The position numbers and the translations under genes are program-made. A DNA stretch of 64,000 bases from Helichrysum umbraculigerum (lineage: Eukaryota; Streptophyta; Magnoliopsida; Asterales; Asteraceae). Positions within the stretch are counted from its first letter, which is position 1. The number at the start of each line of letters is the position of its first letter. The DNA lies in NCBI GenBank assembly GCA_949592205.1, contig CATIUR010000001.1, forward strand, positions 337,471,250 to 337,535,249. The letters are read 5' to 3'. The notes under the pieces were generated by a model that was given only the letters and a program-made list of their open reading frames with translations, made no database searches and was not told the origin of the DNA. Positions 45,097-56,674 of the stretch are shown in pieces.

Positions 45097-45592
45097 GGAG
45101 GCACCTCGCCCGGAACTCTCTATAGGGGACCCGGCCCTCGAGTTAAGCTCAACTATGTGCTCATGGATGTATACACGATTACTATCATTTCATTTGCTGG
45201 ATGCAAATCATTATTAAATCTTGCGGTTCATACTACATTACTTGATTTCAAACCTGTGAGCTCACCAGCTTTAGCTGACCCATTTAGCATGTATCGCAGG
45301 TACCAAGCAGTAGGTTGCTTCGGCTTCAGGACTTTTAGCTCGAGTCAGCATACAGATGTTTGAGATTTTCTTGCATTAGTATATTTTGTACAAGTACTTA
45401 TGTACTGAAATCTCCTTTTATTTAAACTCGAGCTATGTAAAGCTATAAATGTTGTAAACATTTCAATATTAATATATTTTGTTAAAACGACGCATATAGA
45501 GTCGTTTACTATATATCTTTGTGCTTTGTTATTGATTAGTAACACCCAAATCGTGCTTTCGCAAATCATTGAAAATTGGGGGTGTTACAGAT

Positions 45593-45605
45593 TGGTATCA
45601 GAGCC
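45593..45605 (+). other. E3 primer binding site (tRNA-Met initiator type)
   Basis: TGGTATCAGAGCC starts three bases after the LTR end, as in E1. Confidence 0.93.
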
Positions 45606-45917
45606 TAAGGTTATAGTGAACTAGGTTGCATTTAGTGGACCTAGACTATGACCATTAGGCGGTATTTTCTTATTAGGCATGACTGGTTCAGGAATTACAG
45701 CATAAGACTTTAATTTAACATAGCCTGATCAACTATGTACAATTAAGGGAAGATGATGTAAGGTCTGAAACGGTTATGTTGAACAGAAGTACACTAGAAG
45801 ACTCTGACCTCGAGAGGACCAAGACTTAAACTTGTTTATGCTAGACACTCAATAGGCTATATTATATAGGAACTATATGAATATAGGCCTCACTCTTACT
45901 AACGCTTTGTCTCAGAA

Positions 45918-46403
45918 ATGGCAAACACACCGCCCAATTCATCGCGCTCTCAATCCGGGTCGCAGAACCCAAGGGTAGCTAGGAGGAATGCCAGGATGCC
46001 TCGAGCTGGCCCGTACCCCACTCACTTCACCTTGCCGGCCTTAGCCGCTAGGGTGAACCAACACGAACAGCGACTTCGCACCATGGATGTCGTGTTGCAG
46101 GAAACGAACGAAAACTGGAGACTTACATCTCTCGAACGCATCGAACAAGTCTCCGAGGATCACGAAACCACCGTTAACAATGTAGACGTCCTTTTCAACA
46201 AAGTGGTGGAGATAAGCGTAGAGACCGCCCTTTTGAAACACCGGCTTGAAGAATGTGAGCAACGCTCACGGGAAACGGAAGAATATGCCCGTGGATTGGT
46301 ACAGCGACTAGCACTGGCTGAAGACAATGCCCGACAGGCCAGCAGACTTGCAAACACTGTGGATCGCCTCATTGGAATGATGGAACAGATTAATCTTCGT
46401 TAA
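45918..46403 (+). CDS. Extra coiled-coil ORF upstream of gag (E3)
   Basis: An intact 161-codon ORF between the primer site and gag, in the sense direction. The first ~40 residues are basic and rich in S, P and R (SRSQSGSQNPRVARRNARMP). From about residue 45 to the end it is highly charged with heptad-like spacing of L, V and I (RVNQHEQRLRTMDVVLQ, ALLKHRLEECEQRSRE, LVQRLALAEDNARQ), which predicts a long coiled coil. I recognise no enzyme domain, and it does not look like Gag. E1 has no counterpart in the same place. It remains open although gag-pol next to it is broken. Additional sense ORFs before gag are known from some plant gypsy lineages, with unknown function. Role here: unknown; oligomerisation or RNA/Gag binding is a guess. 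Confidence 0.75.
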   Translation: MANTPPNSSRSQSGSQNPRVARRNARMPRAGPYPTHFTLPALAARVNQHEQRLRTMDVVLQETNENWRLTSLERIEQVSEDHETTVNNVDVLFNKVVEISVETALLKHRLEECEQRSRETEEYARGLVQRLALAEDNARQASRLANTVDRLIGMMEQINLR

Positions 46404-46690
46404 CACTAGTGTAGTTCTTGTCTAGTAATTTAATTACTATCTAGCGTTACTCTATAAATTAGTCGGATGTAACAATTCCCGACACCTTTTGTAATATCTC
46501 TGTAGGATGTAACCTTTGGAATCGTATTATCTATCAAATATCCCTTGCTGATTCTACTCATACCAATTGTCATTTTTTTTTTCTTTTCATATTGATGTTA
46601 TGTATTACCGCCTTTATACATGTACATCTGAGATAAATACAATTTTCTTACAAAATCTCATGTATCTTCATTTCTTTTAATTGAAGAAGC
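46404..46690 (+). other. E3 spacer between extra ORF and gag
   Basis: 287 bp, AT-rich, no ORF. It ends in TTGAAGAAGC just before the gag ATG. Confidence 0.55.
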
Positions 46691-49600
46691 ATGCCGCCAA
46701 AGACAAGACCATACACCGATGCTCAGCTTACGTCACTCATAACCCAAGCTGTGACTGAAGCCTTGGCTCGGAATACTCCACCGAATTCCGAAAGAAACAG
46801 CGATGCCGCTGAAACCCCCGCTGCTAAACCTTGTTCTTACAAGGACTTTCAGTGCTGCAAACCCTCAAGTTTCAAGGGTACTGAGGGAGTCATCGGACTG
46901 ATCAGATGGTTCGAGAAAATGGAAACTGTTTTCCGTGTCAGCAAATGCGCGGAAGGCGACAAAGTTAATTTCACCACCTGCTCTCTCGAAGATGATGCCC
47001 ACTCTTGGTGGAATTCATATACCCAATCAGTGGGTGCTGACACTGCCTACCAACTCTCTTAGGAGGACTTGAAAGCAAAACTCACCGCCAAATACTGCTC
47101 AATCGTCAAACTCCAAAAGCTGGACGAGGAGTTCTGGAACCTAAAGGTTCAGGGTGGTGATATCGATGGTTATACCACCAGATTCCAACAACTCGCTGCC
47201 CTCCGCCCAGCCATGGTAAGCACAGAACCTGATAAAATCAGGAAGTACGTCCTTGACCTTCCTGAGCCTGTTCGGGGGCACGTCGCCTCTTCAAACCAAG
47301 TCACCATTGACGGTGCAATCCTACTAGCCCAAGACCTGATGGCAATGAGCCAAGATTCTGAACCACCCACTTCATCCTCCCACAACAATAAAAGGAAGTG
47401 GTCTGACTACCACAACAACCACCCAAACCAACAAAACAAGAAATCCGACACCATCAAAGCCTACAACACCACCACAGACATCAAACGGGGCTACACTGGG
47501 AGCAAACCCTATTGTTCCAAGTGCAGCCGTCACCATGAAGGTTCCTGTGGTCCCTTTTGCAACAATTGCAAGAGGCACGGCCACCTCACCAAAGATTGCC
47601 ACTCTCCTACCAACAACAACCCTAACAACACTAGAACACCCAAAGTCTGCTTTGAGTGTGGAAACCCCGGGCACTTCAGGGACACGTGCCCAAAGATGAA
47701 CAACAACAACAACAACCGCAACAGCTACAACAACAACACCCGAAGTAGAGCCTTCATCATCAACTCCGGGGACGCCCGCCAAGACCCAAATGTGGTCTCG
47801 GGTATGTTCCTCCTCAACAACTTAACTGCTTCTGTACTGTTTGATACTGGTGCTGATAGAAGCTTTATCTCTGATGACTTTGGCCCACTACTTGACATCG
47901 CTCCTGTTGCCTTAGATGTTAAGTACACTGTAGAGCTAGCAAATGGGAAACTTATAGAAACCAATAGTGTGATACCTAATTGCACTTTAAACCTAGCTGA
48001 TGAAACGTTTTCAATCGATCTTGTACCCGTTGAAATTGGAAGTTTCGACGTCATCATTGGAATGGACTGGTTGTCTAAACACCGAGCCGAAATCGTTTGT
48101 TACGATAAGATCGTCCGTATCCCACTCGCCGTCGGTAGAACCTTGATCATACAGGGGGAGACCGGTGGGACGAGACTCAATATCATCTCTTGCTTAAAAA
48201 CCCGAAAATTTCTGAGAAAGGGTTACCCTGCAATACTCGCACACATCACAGAGAAGAAGTCGGAGGAGAAGCGACTTGAGGATGTGCCAATTGTCAGAGA
48301 CTTTCCCGAAGTCTTTCCGGAAGAACTACCTGGTTTACCTCCACCTAGACAGGTTGAGTTCGCAATCGATCTCGTGCCGGGTGCCACACCAGTGGCCCGC
48401 GCACCGTACCGTTTAGCCTCATCCGAACTTCAGGAGTTGTCCAACCAGTTACAGGAACTCCTGGATAGAGGATTCATTAGACCGAGTTCTTCACCTTGGG
48501 GAGCTCTGGTCTTATTTGTTAAAAAGAAGGACGGTTCATTCCGAATGTGCATCGACTATCGAGAATTAAACAAATTGACAGTCAAGAACCGATACCCACT
48601 TCCTCGCATTGATGATCTATTCGACCAACTTCAGGGTTCAAGTTTCTACTCAAAAATCGACCTGCAATCAGGATATCATCAGTTACGGGTTCGCGACACC
48701 GATATTCCAAAAACTGCTTTCAGAACTCGTTACGGGCACTATGAATTCCAAGTGATGCCCTTCAGTCTAACCAACGCACCGGCTGTATTCATGGACCTCA
48801 TGAATCGGGTGTGTAAACCTTACCTCGACAAGTTTGTCATTGTCTTTATTGATGACATACTCATTTACTCGCGCAACGAGCAAGAACATGCGCAACAACT
48901 CAAAACCATCCTAGAACTACTTAGACACGAGGAGCTTTACGCTAAATTCTCTTAAGTGTGAGTTCTGGATAAAAACAGTTCAATTTCTTGGTCACGTGAT
49001 CGACAGTCAGGGAATTCACGTTGACCCATCAAAAATCGAGGCTATCAAAGACTGGCAAGCACCCACCTCTGCAACTGAAGTACGCTAATTTTTGGGTCTT
49101 GCTGGGTACTATCGGCGAGTCATTGAAAATTTCTCCAAAATAGCTCAACCACTCACGGTACTGACTCAGAAGGACAAAAGGTTCGATTGGACCGATAAAC
49201 AAGAGTCAGCGTTCCAATTACTAAAACAAAAGCTTTGCAGTGCTCCAATTCTATCCTTACCCGAAGGCACAGATGACTTCGTGGTATAATGCGATGCTTC
49301 CCACCAAGGTCTCGGTTGTGTGCTGATGCAATGAGACAAAGTTATTGCTTACGCCTCACGACAGCTGAAAATTCACGAAAAGAACTATACCACCCACGAT
49401 CTCGAACTTGGAGCTGTCGTTTTCGCTCTCAAAATCTGGAGACATTATCTCTACGGCACTAAGTGCACAATCTTTACCGATCATAAAAGTCTCCAACATA
49501 TATTCGATCAGAAGGATCTCAATATGAGGCAACGTCGATGGGTCGAGTTGCTTACCGATTACGATTGCGAGATCAAGTACCATCCAGGGAAGGCTAATGT

Positions 49601-51134
49601 TGTTGCCGATGCCCTCAGTCGAAAGGAACGACCAAAACCACTTCGAGTCCGAGCCCTCAGTATGACCATTCACAACGATCTTACCATTCAGATTCATACC
49701 GCTCAGATCGAAGCCCTGAAACCTGAAAACATAAAAAACGAAGCCTTACGGGGTATTGACAAACAATTCGAAACCAAATCTAACGGGATTAGGCATTTCT
49801 CAAACCGAATCTGGTTGCCTAATTTCGGGAACCTACGAGACTTGGTGATGGATGAAGCTCACAAGTCTAAGTATTCTATCCATCCGGGATCCGATAAGAT
49901 GTACCACGGAATCAAGGAATTTTATTGGTGGCCGAACATGAAAGCCGAAATCGCCACTTATGTCAGCAAGTGTCTTACTTGCTCGAAAGTCAAAACCGAA
50001 CATCAGAAACCTCCTGGTTTACTCCAACAACCTGAAATCCCTGAATGGAAATGGGAACAAATTGCCATGGATTTCATAACCAAACTACCCAAGTCGTCGA
50101 ACGGTTGCGATACCATTTGGGTGATCGTCGATCGTCTCACCAAATCTGCTCATTTCCTGGCAATCAAAGAAAACGATAAAATGGAACGCCTTGCACAAAT
50201 CTACATCAAAGAAATCATTTCTCAACACGGCGTTCCAATCTCGATCATCTCCGACAGAGATGCCCGCTTCACTTCTCACTTTTGGCAATCACTCCAAAAA
50301 GCATTGGGTACCCGTCTCGATATGAGCACCGCGTACCATCCTCAAACCGATGGCCAAAGTGAACGAACCATTTAGACACTGAAAGATATGCTACGCGCCT
50401 GCGTAGTTGATTTCAGTACAAACTGGGAAAGACATCTACCGTTGTGCGAATTCTCGTACAATAACAGCTATCACGCCAGCATTAAGGCTGCACCTTTTGA
50501 GGCACTGTACGGTCGTAAGTGCCGATCACCGATCTGTTGGACTGAAGTGGGAGATAGTCAACTCACTGGTCCTGAACTCATACACGCCACCACTGAGAAA
50601 ATTGTGGAAATCCAAAACCGACTTAAAGCCGCACGTGATCGTCAGAAAAGTTATGCTGACGTGAGACGCAAACCACTCGAGTTCCAAGTTGGGGATCGAG
50701 TACTTTTAAAAGTATCTCCTTGGAAAGGCGTCATCCGTTTTGGCAAACGCGGGAAGTTAAATCCCAGATACATCGGGCCTTTTGAGATCCTCGAACGGAT
50801 TGGCCCCGTAGCTTACCGATTGCAGCTGCCATCCGAACTCAGCAGTGTGCACCCTACTTTTCACATTTCTAACTTAAAGAAATGCCTGTCCGATGAGACA
50901 CTGATTATCCCACTCGATGAAATTCGAGTTGACGACAAACTTCATTTTGTTGAGGAACCCGCTGAAATTATGGACCGTGAGGTCAAACAACTAAAACAAA
51001 GTCGTATTCCCATTGTCAAGGTCAGATGGAATTCGTGGCGTGGTCCGGCATTCACCTGGGAACGGGAAGACCAAATGCGACTAAAATATCCTCAGCTATT
51101 CTCCAATTATACATCAAACGCGACCTCGAGCTAA
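46691..51134 (+). pseudogene. E3 gag-pol, six disabling lesions
   Basis: Same architecture as the E1 polyprotein: Gag, two zinc knuckles (CNNCKRHGHLTKDC and CFECGNPGHFRDTC, both complete), protease (FDTGADRSF), RT (FIDDILIYS), RNase H, integrase with MDFI, SDRD and GQSER residues, GPY/F and a chromodomain-like tail. Lesions: TAG at 47060 (in Gag), a one-base insertion near 48950 that shifts the frame, then TAA at 49086, TAA at 49287, TGA at 49332 and TAG at 50373. Most of the stops replace Gln, Arg, Trp or Tyr codons of E1. The start is the ATGCCGCCAAAG shared with E1. No full polyprotein can be made, so recent mobility would need proteins from another copy. Confidence 0.93.
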
Positions 51135-51156
51135 ATTTCGGGACGAAATTCTTCTA

Positions 51157-51168
51157 ACATGGGGAGAA
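51157..51168 (+). other. E3 polypurine tract
   Basis: The ACATGGGGAGAA run directly precedes the 3' LTR start TGTAACACC at 51169. Confidence 0.86.
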
Positions 51169-52086
51169 TGTAACACCCGCCAAATTAGGACTAGTAATTA
51201 GTGCCTAATCATATGTTAAGACATGTAATTAGTTCTATGTTAGGCTAATTAATGTATCGAATTATATATATTGTTGAATATATACGAAAATGCGATTGAT
51301 TTAATCGTACGCAATTTAAAATCGAATGTATTTCGGTTCCATAAATACGGACGTTGGTGACACAATTTATAATTAAGTATAAAACGTTATCTGAAAACAT
51401 TACTGGGTCCAAACCAATGTTTAAATTATATTCCCAAAGTTTTCCCGCTTCGTACAATTAAAACCTACCTAATTAACAACAAAATACGCAAATTATCTAA
51501 ATCACATTTTAAATCTTTAAAATTTTAGATAAAGAGTAAAACAATTTAATTAAATTATTAAACAAAATTCGTATTTTAAAATGGATAATTAACGCGTGAA
51601 ATATTTATTAAAACGTTAAATGACGGGGAAAACGAACACCACGCGGAGCGCGGGGCGAAGACTGAAAAGTGGGGGACTTAACCTCCCACCTTCCACCTCT
51701 TTCTCTCATTTCCTTCCTATCTCTCTCTCTCTTACTCCCTTTTTCTCTCATTTCTTCAAAAATCACCAAACCACCACCTCCATCAAAATCGCAAAATACT
51801 ACCACTATATGACCTTGGATTTTCAAGACCCTTTGGAGAAAAACGTTCACCACTTCACGATCTACAACGCCATCTTTTCGGATTTTCAATCCGACAATTT
51901 GTAAGTTTCCGACAAAATCCCGAAACCACTCGATTCTTAGTATTTTCGCTTGTTAGTTGTTTATATAACTTATATATGTCCATTACAAAGTGTAGAACAC
52001 GATTTTATAGCTTAAAAACGGGTTTGAATTGGGTTTTTGGCCGGAAAAATCTCGACAGTCTGACTTTCTGGGCTGGTGTTCTTCAA

Positions 52087-52350
52087 TGCGACACAAGCCT
52101 TGTGTCGCATGTAGTGTCGTATTTTGCATGTTATGTCGCACCTAGTGTCGTATAAATTCTTTTGTGTCGTACCCTCTACGACACAACGTTGTGTCGCAAA
52201 CTTCATACGACACAATCACTATGTCGCTGTTGAATCAGCATCTCGCATATATGCGACACAACCCTTGTGTCGTATAGATATTGTGTCGCATTTCTATGCG
52301 ACACAACCCTTGTGTCGCATAACCACCTTTGTGTCGCACGTTGTGTCGCA
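52087..52350. repeat. GTGTCGCA / TGCGACAC inverted-repeat cluster, 3' LTR
   Basis: Same cluster as in the 5' LTR but lacking one 12-bp unit (ATATTATGTCGC). Confidence 0.84.
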
Positions 52351-52730
52351 GAAAACAGCAGGTTTTCAAACTAAAATTTCACTAAGTGTCAAACCTATAT
52401 AACTTCAAACACTTATACGATACGACTTATAAAACACATTGGAACACACTTGTAAGTTCACAACACCAATAACATGATAATAATACTTAAAGTTTATTAT
52501 TTCAAATCCGTCACCAACGGGCCGTACACGTTTTCAAACACTTAACAAATCAACCAAATCGTAGTAATTTGGACATATATATAGTTGTGTAACAACTACA
52601 AGGGTGATTTTTTGAGATACCCAATCATGTTTATAACCATCGCATGTCGTGGACACCCTCAGGTTACAAGTCTTTGGACTTCATCACTCGGCTAATCAAC
52701 TTACATTTATTTAAACGCTTACAGACTCAG

Positions 52731-53213
52731 GTGAGTCTCATGGCCCCTCTTTTTACTATTTTACTCAGGGGTGTGATATATTGCTCATTTTTAACATGTG
52801 AACGCAAGTACAAACATTTCATATACTACATGAGTTTTTCACAACTAATCATTTAAAGTCCTCCGTCAGCATAGTTGTTAATACGTTGTAGCGTGAATAT
52901 TAGTATATGGTACCGTATAGGATTGACCCTCCTCGTCCGGGTTAGCAAGCACTAACCGGGTAAACGGACGTACTAATATTTGGGAAGACGAATGTTGATT
53001 AGGCATTCGTGGAGGCACCTCGCCCGGAACTCTCTATAGGGGACCCGGCCCTCGAGTTAAGCTCAACTATGTGCTCATGGCTGTATACACGATTACTATC
53101 ATTTCATTTGCTGGATGCAAATCATTATTAAATCTTGCGGTTCATACTACATTACTTGATTTCAAACCTGTGAGCTCACCAGTTTTAGCTGACCCATTTA
53201 GCATGTATCGCAG
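52731..53213 (+). other. Candidate LTR intron (E3 3' LTR)
   Basis: Donor CTCAG/GTGAGT, acceptor TATCGCAG/GTAC, 483 nt. The hairpin before the branch site reads CAGTT-TT-AGCTG, where C-to-T leaves a G-U pair. Confidence 0.48.
52896..53010 (+). other. Covarying 115-nt RNA structure (E3 3' LTR copy)
   Basis: Same four helices as the 5' copies. P2 reads TATATGGTACCGTATA, with one A-to-G that leaves a G-U pair. Confidence 0.75.
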
Positions 53214-53503
53214 GTACCAAGCAGTAGGTTGCTTCGGCTTCAGGACTTTTAGCTCGAGTCAGCATACAGACGTTTGAGATTTTCTTGCATTAGTATATTT
53301 TGTACAAGTACTTATGTACTGAAATCTCCTTTTATTTAAACTCGAGCTATGTAAAGCTATAAATGTTGTAAACATTTCAATATTAATATATTTTGTTAAA
53401 ACGACGCATATAGAGTCGTGTACTATATATCTTTGTGCTTTGTTATTGATTAGTAACACCCAAATCGTGCTTCCGCAAATCATTGAAAATTGGGGGTGTA
53501 ACA

Positions 53504-54282
53504 ATGGAGAATTTAAAATGCTCAGAACTTTCAACGAGACGAACTTGTAAGCAAAAAAACACAAATATTCAGTAGGTTTGTAGATGTTGCGTAATTTGAA
53601 CCTTCGCTATGATTTTTCGTGTTGAAAAATCAAATTAAACCGAGTTCTTTATGATTCTACATGCTAGCATAAGTTTGGGTTGGTTTACTTTAACGTATTA
53701 CTTGAAGGAAATAAAACCTTGAATTCATAATCTAAAACCCAATGTGAGAAACACCCTACAACTTTTAGCCCCCGCTGGAAATTTTTTTGGTACCGCCCCT
53801 GTACCCTTATCCTCCTTTTTTTTTATTACGTACTCTCTTACTTTTAAATTTTTTAAAATAGCATAGATACATTTTATATACGCATATAATATACACAGTA
53901 ATAAATAAATATTTAATATAAAAAAATCTCCGTATGTTTTCTTTCTCATTTCCTGCAATCTCAAACCCAACCCCCCATTTATGCTAAATACAATTTTACT
54001 GGGGGTCCTAATAAAGATACCCTCCTTTTTCCCATCTCATACCCTCTCCCACCTATCTAATCAATCACATCATGTTTTTTTTTTTTTACTCTCTGGGTAT
54101 ACCCCCTCTTTTTATAATTCATACTCCTTGATTAGTCTAAAACTGAAACTGATTCTGTACTGAACTGAGACCGATCTTAGATAAAACTGGACTGGAAAAG
54201 GATTGGACTGGGACTGTAGTGGGGCCGGGGGTATACCCAGACATCTGAGGGGTGTCTTTAGAATTCCCCTTTTATAAGGTAG
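53504..54282. other. AT-rich flank of E3, no gene recognised
   Basis: Begins with the ATGGA target duplication. No coding frame supported. A T-run lies at ~54075-54090. Confidence 0.45.
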
Positions 54283-54440
54283 AGGGATAAGGGAGTGTTG
54301 GTAATTTCAACCTGAGAGGGATGAATAACGCAACAAATTTTGTATATTTGGACTTCAGATGCAAAAAGTGAAGTATAAGGACTAAGTGTATTATCGTACG
54401 TGTGTAAACTACAAGGACCAACCACGCAAGTAACTCAACT

Positions 54441-55149
54441 TTTTTTAACATAAATAAATGTTTGTTGATAGACATCTCTATAAATACTATTTTACACTAA
54501 TTATATCCAGCGAATTAAGTATTTATCAATGAATATTGTGAATAAAAATTATTACTTCCCTTGTTTCCCTAAAAGAAAGTTACCTTTTTTATTGTGAATC
54601 CTTCCCCATTTTATAACTTTATATCCAACTTAAAATTAACCCAATTATAATGGAGGATCATAGAAGAATGGGTTATTTGAGGGGAAGGAGGAGAATAAAA
54701 TTTCTAGTCATTGGATTACCCTTTGATTTAGATCAATGGTTATAAGGGGTGGTATTAATGTAAATAGTTTGAAAAATAGGGATTAGAGTTAATTAAAAAA
54801 AAAAACATAACAAAAATTTTCACCATACACCCCTTTTACTATTTTAATCTATACATTTTAGACCCTTCACTTTCTTTTATTCCTCCTCCTACCTTCTTCT
54901 TCCCCTAACCCCACCTACCACCACCCCACCACCTGCTGCCGCCAGCCACCGTCAGAATTTTTTTTTTTTTCAAAAAAGAAAATTTTCAAAAAAAAAAAAA
55001 AATTCCTCAATTTTTTTTATATTATATATAGTATCCTTTTTCAACTGCATTTTAAATAAAACTATAAACTTTTTTCACTGCATTTTGTGTATTATTGTTT
55101 TTAACTACAACTTGTATATATATTTTACTGCATCTTTAATACATAACGT
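54441..55149. other. AT-rich region, no gene recognised
   Basis: Contains poly-T and poly-A runs (~54958-55015) and a CCACC-rich patch at ~54900-54945. No ORF. Confidence 0.45.
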
Positions 55150-55935
55150 CAGCAAAATGCAGCACAAATGGATAATATGTCTAATATAAAATACTGTAAA
55201 AAAGCGAACGATATGGTAGTAAAAACAACAATATGAAGTATACTTTCATATAAAATGCAGTAAAAAAGTAAACAATGAAATATATGCAAAATGCAGTACA
55301 AATAGATTATGTATAATATAAAATGCAGCAAAAAACGAACAATATGTACTAATTGAAATATATGCAAAATGTAGCAAAAACAACAATACGTATTTATACA
55401 TGCAAAATGCAGTAAAAAATAAACAATATGTAATTAATGAAATATATGCAAAATGAAGTGCAAATAACAAAATACAGTACAAATAGATTATGTATGATAT
55501 AATATGCAGTAAAAAATGAACAATATGTACTAAATGCAATATATGCAAAATGCAGCAAAAACAACAATACATATTTATACCTTTTATACAAAATTCATTA
55601 CAAATGGATAATATGTATAATATAAAATGCAATAAAAAAAATAAACAATATGTAATAAATGAAATATATGCAAAATGCAGTTAAAATAACAAAATGCAGT
55701 ATAATGTTAACAAAATGCATTACAAATAGATTATGTATAATATAAAATGCAGTAAAAACACACAATATATATTAGATCGAGTTGTATAGATAAAATTCAA
55801 TAAAAATAAACACGCGGTAGAAAACGAATAATGTTTACTAAACATATATATAAACTGCAGTAAAATTAATAAAATACAGTATAATTTTAAAAAAATGCAG
55901 TATAAAAGGATAATATGTAAAAAAATTGAAAAAAA
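55150..55935. repeat. AT-rich irregular array of AAAATGCAGTA-type words
   Basis: More than fifteen copies of AAAATGCAG(C/T/A)A occur at 20-60-bp spacing, with recurring AACAATATGTA and GAAATATATGCAAAATGCAG words. Longer higher-order units of ~110-160 bp are visible but irregular. The minus-strand ORFs over this stretch are low-complexity and not credible genes. Confidence 0.75.
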
Positions 55936-55963
55936 AATTTCAAAATTTTTTTTTCTTTCAAAA

Positions 55964-55967
<4 letters not shown>

Positions 55968-56009
<42 letters not shown>
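55968..56009. repeat. (TA)n microsatellite
   Basis: About 42 bp of TA dinucleotides. Confidence 0.92.
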
Positions 56010-56012
<3 letters not shown>

Positions 56013-56310
56013 TATTGTGAATTAATAAAATGCAATATATTTTTATAATTACGTACGACGAATCTAATGCGCGTCTTAATAACCGGGGGTTACGATAATA
56101 TAACTTTCATCTATTTTTGCAACCGTCATCCACCATGGTGCGACATTCAGACGCGTTTCATTACCGTTTGCGCAACTATTTTTAGAAGATGTACATATTT
56201 TAATGGATGTACTACCTATTTAATTGTTCATATGTTTTGTCTCTTAAACGTATGATGATGCATAAAGTATATTTTTTATTTTCATTTATGAATGCATTAG
56301 ATGGCATAAG
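56010..56310. other. AT-rich spacer before E6
   Basis: Words such as GATGCATAAAGTATAT and AATGCATTAGATG recur on the far side of E6 (~59185-59285), so E6 appears to have inserted into a diverged local repeat. Confidence 0.45.
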
Positions 56311-56674
56311 TGATACGAAACAAGTTGAAATTAGAATTTGGGAAGATACACCACCTTCACGTGCTTCTCACATGATAGTTCTAACTGATTGCATGTGCCA
56401 GCTCGTGACTATGTGGAGGGAATAGTTGCTAGTCCAGTTGGTGGTTAATAAATATCAATTAGGTCCTCATTTCTTGATTAGCTTGAGAATTGCAATTTCT
56501 TCTTCCTTATGTGATATTTGAAACATGTCAATCATTTGGTTACTATCTTGTAATCATTCAATTGTAATCGAATTGATTATCTTCGTGCTCAATTCTTGAT
56601 TCAGTGAGTGCCTAGTTATCGATTTTTGATTGAATTTCAATTACGTTTGTCGATTTCTATTTCAATTCGTATCA
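56311..56674 (+). repeat. E6 5' LTR
   Basis: 364 bp, TG...CA ended, with TGGAGGGAATAGTTGCTAGT in both copies. It matches 58820-59177 at about 94-95% by eye. Confidence 0.88.

Larger units (their letters stand above)
44571..45184. repeat. 307-bp tandem duplication within E3 5' LTR
   Basis: 44571-44877 is repeated directly as 44878-45184 with no difference that I can see. It is absent from the 3' LTR, so it arose after insertion or during the last replication. It duplicates the whole 115-nt RNA domain. Confidence 0.93.
44508..45299 (+). other. Candidate LTR intron, enlarged by duplication (E3 5' LTR)
   Basis: Donor CTCAG/GTGAGT at 44508. The 3' module is GTGAGCTCAC, hairpin CAGCT-TT-AGCTG, CTGAC and acceptor TATCGCAG/GTAC at 45299. 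It is 792 nt because it contains the 307-bp duplication; without it the length would be 485. Confidence 0.48.
42936..45589 (+). repeat. E3 5' LTR
   Basis: 2654 bp; starts TGTAACACCC, ends GGGGTGTTACA. It is 319 bp longer than the 3' LTR: 307 bp is a perfect-looking tandem duplication (44571-44877 and 44878-45184) and 12 bp lies in the GTGTCGC cluster. A donor-like TTTGTAAGT lies at 43663-43671 after a conserved exon-like block. Confidence 0.94.
42936..53503 (+). mobile_element. E3: young Ty3/gypsy chromovirus with broken gag-pol
   Basis: LTRs start TGTAACACCC. The target duplication ATGGA lies at 42931-42935 and 53504-53508. Order: 5' LTR 42936-45589, PBS 45593, extra coiled-coil ORF 45918-46403, gag-pol remnant 46691-51134, purine tract, 3' LTR 51169-53503. 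The LTRs differ by about 20 substitutions, a 307-bp duplication and a 12-bp indel, so insertion was recent, yet gag-pol has at least six disabling lesions. It is a different but related family to E1. Confidence 0.95.
51169..53503 (+). repeat. E3 3' LTR
   Basis: 2335 bp; starts TGTAACACCC, ends GGGGTGTAACA. It lacks the 307-bp duplication. Otherwise it matches the 5' LTR with about 20 substitutions by eye. Donor-like TTTGTAAGT at 51898-51906. Confidence 0.95.
42083..54440. mobile_element. Candidate long-TIR element enclosing E3
   Basis: About 42089-42233 and the reverse complement of 54283-54432 are homologous over ~150 bp (about 75% by eye), sharing TTGGTC, GTTTACACAC, ATACTT-ACTTTTT, AGTCCAAA and TTGTTGCG. 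They point inward and bracket E3. Without E3 the unit would be ~1.8 kb. Possible 9-bp flanks TTTTTTAGT and TTTTTTAAC differ at two positions in low-complexity sequence, so the pairing of these ends as one transposon is only a proposal. Confidence 0.4.

Noticed and set aside
47372..47782. 136-codon minus-strand ORF opposite E3 gag, Val-rich
   Set aside because: Shadow of the AAC-rich Gag coding strand; low-complexity.
55149..55632. Overlapping minus-strand ORFs of 65-128 codons rich in Tyr, Ile, Leu, Phe
   Set aside because: Direct translation of an AT-rich repeat array; not credible membrane proteins.
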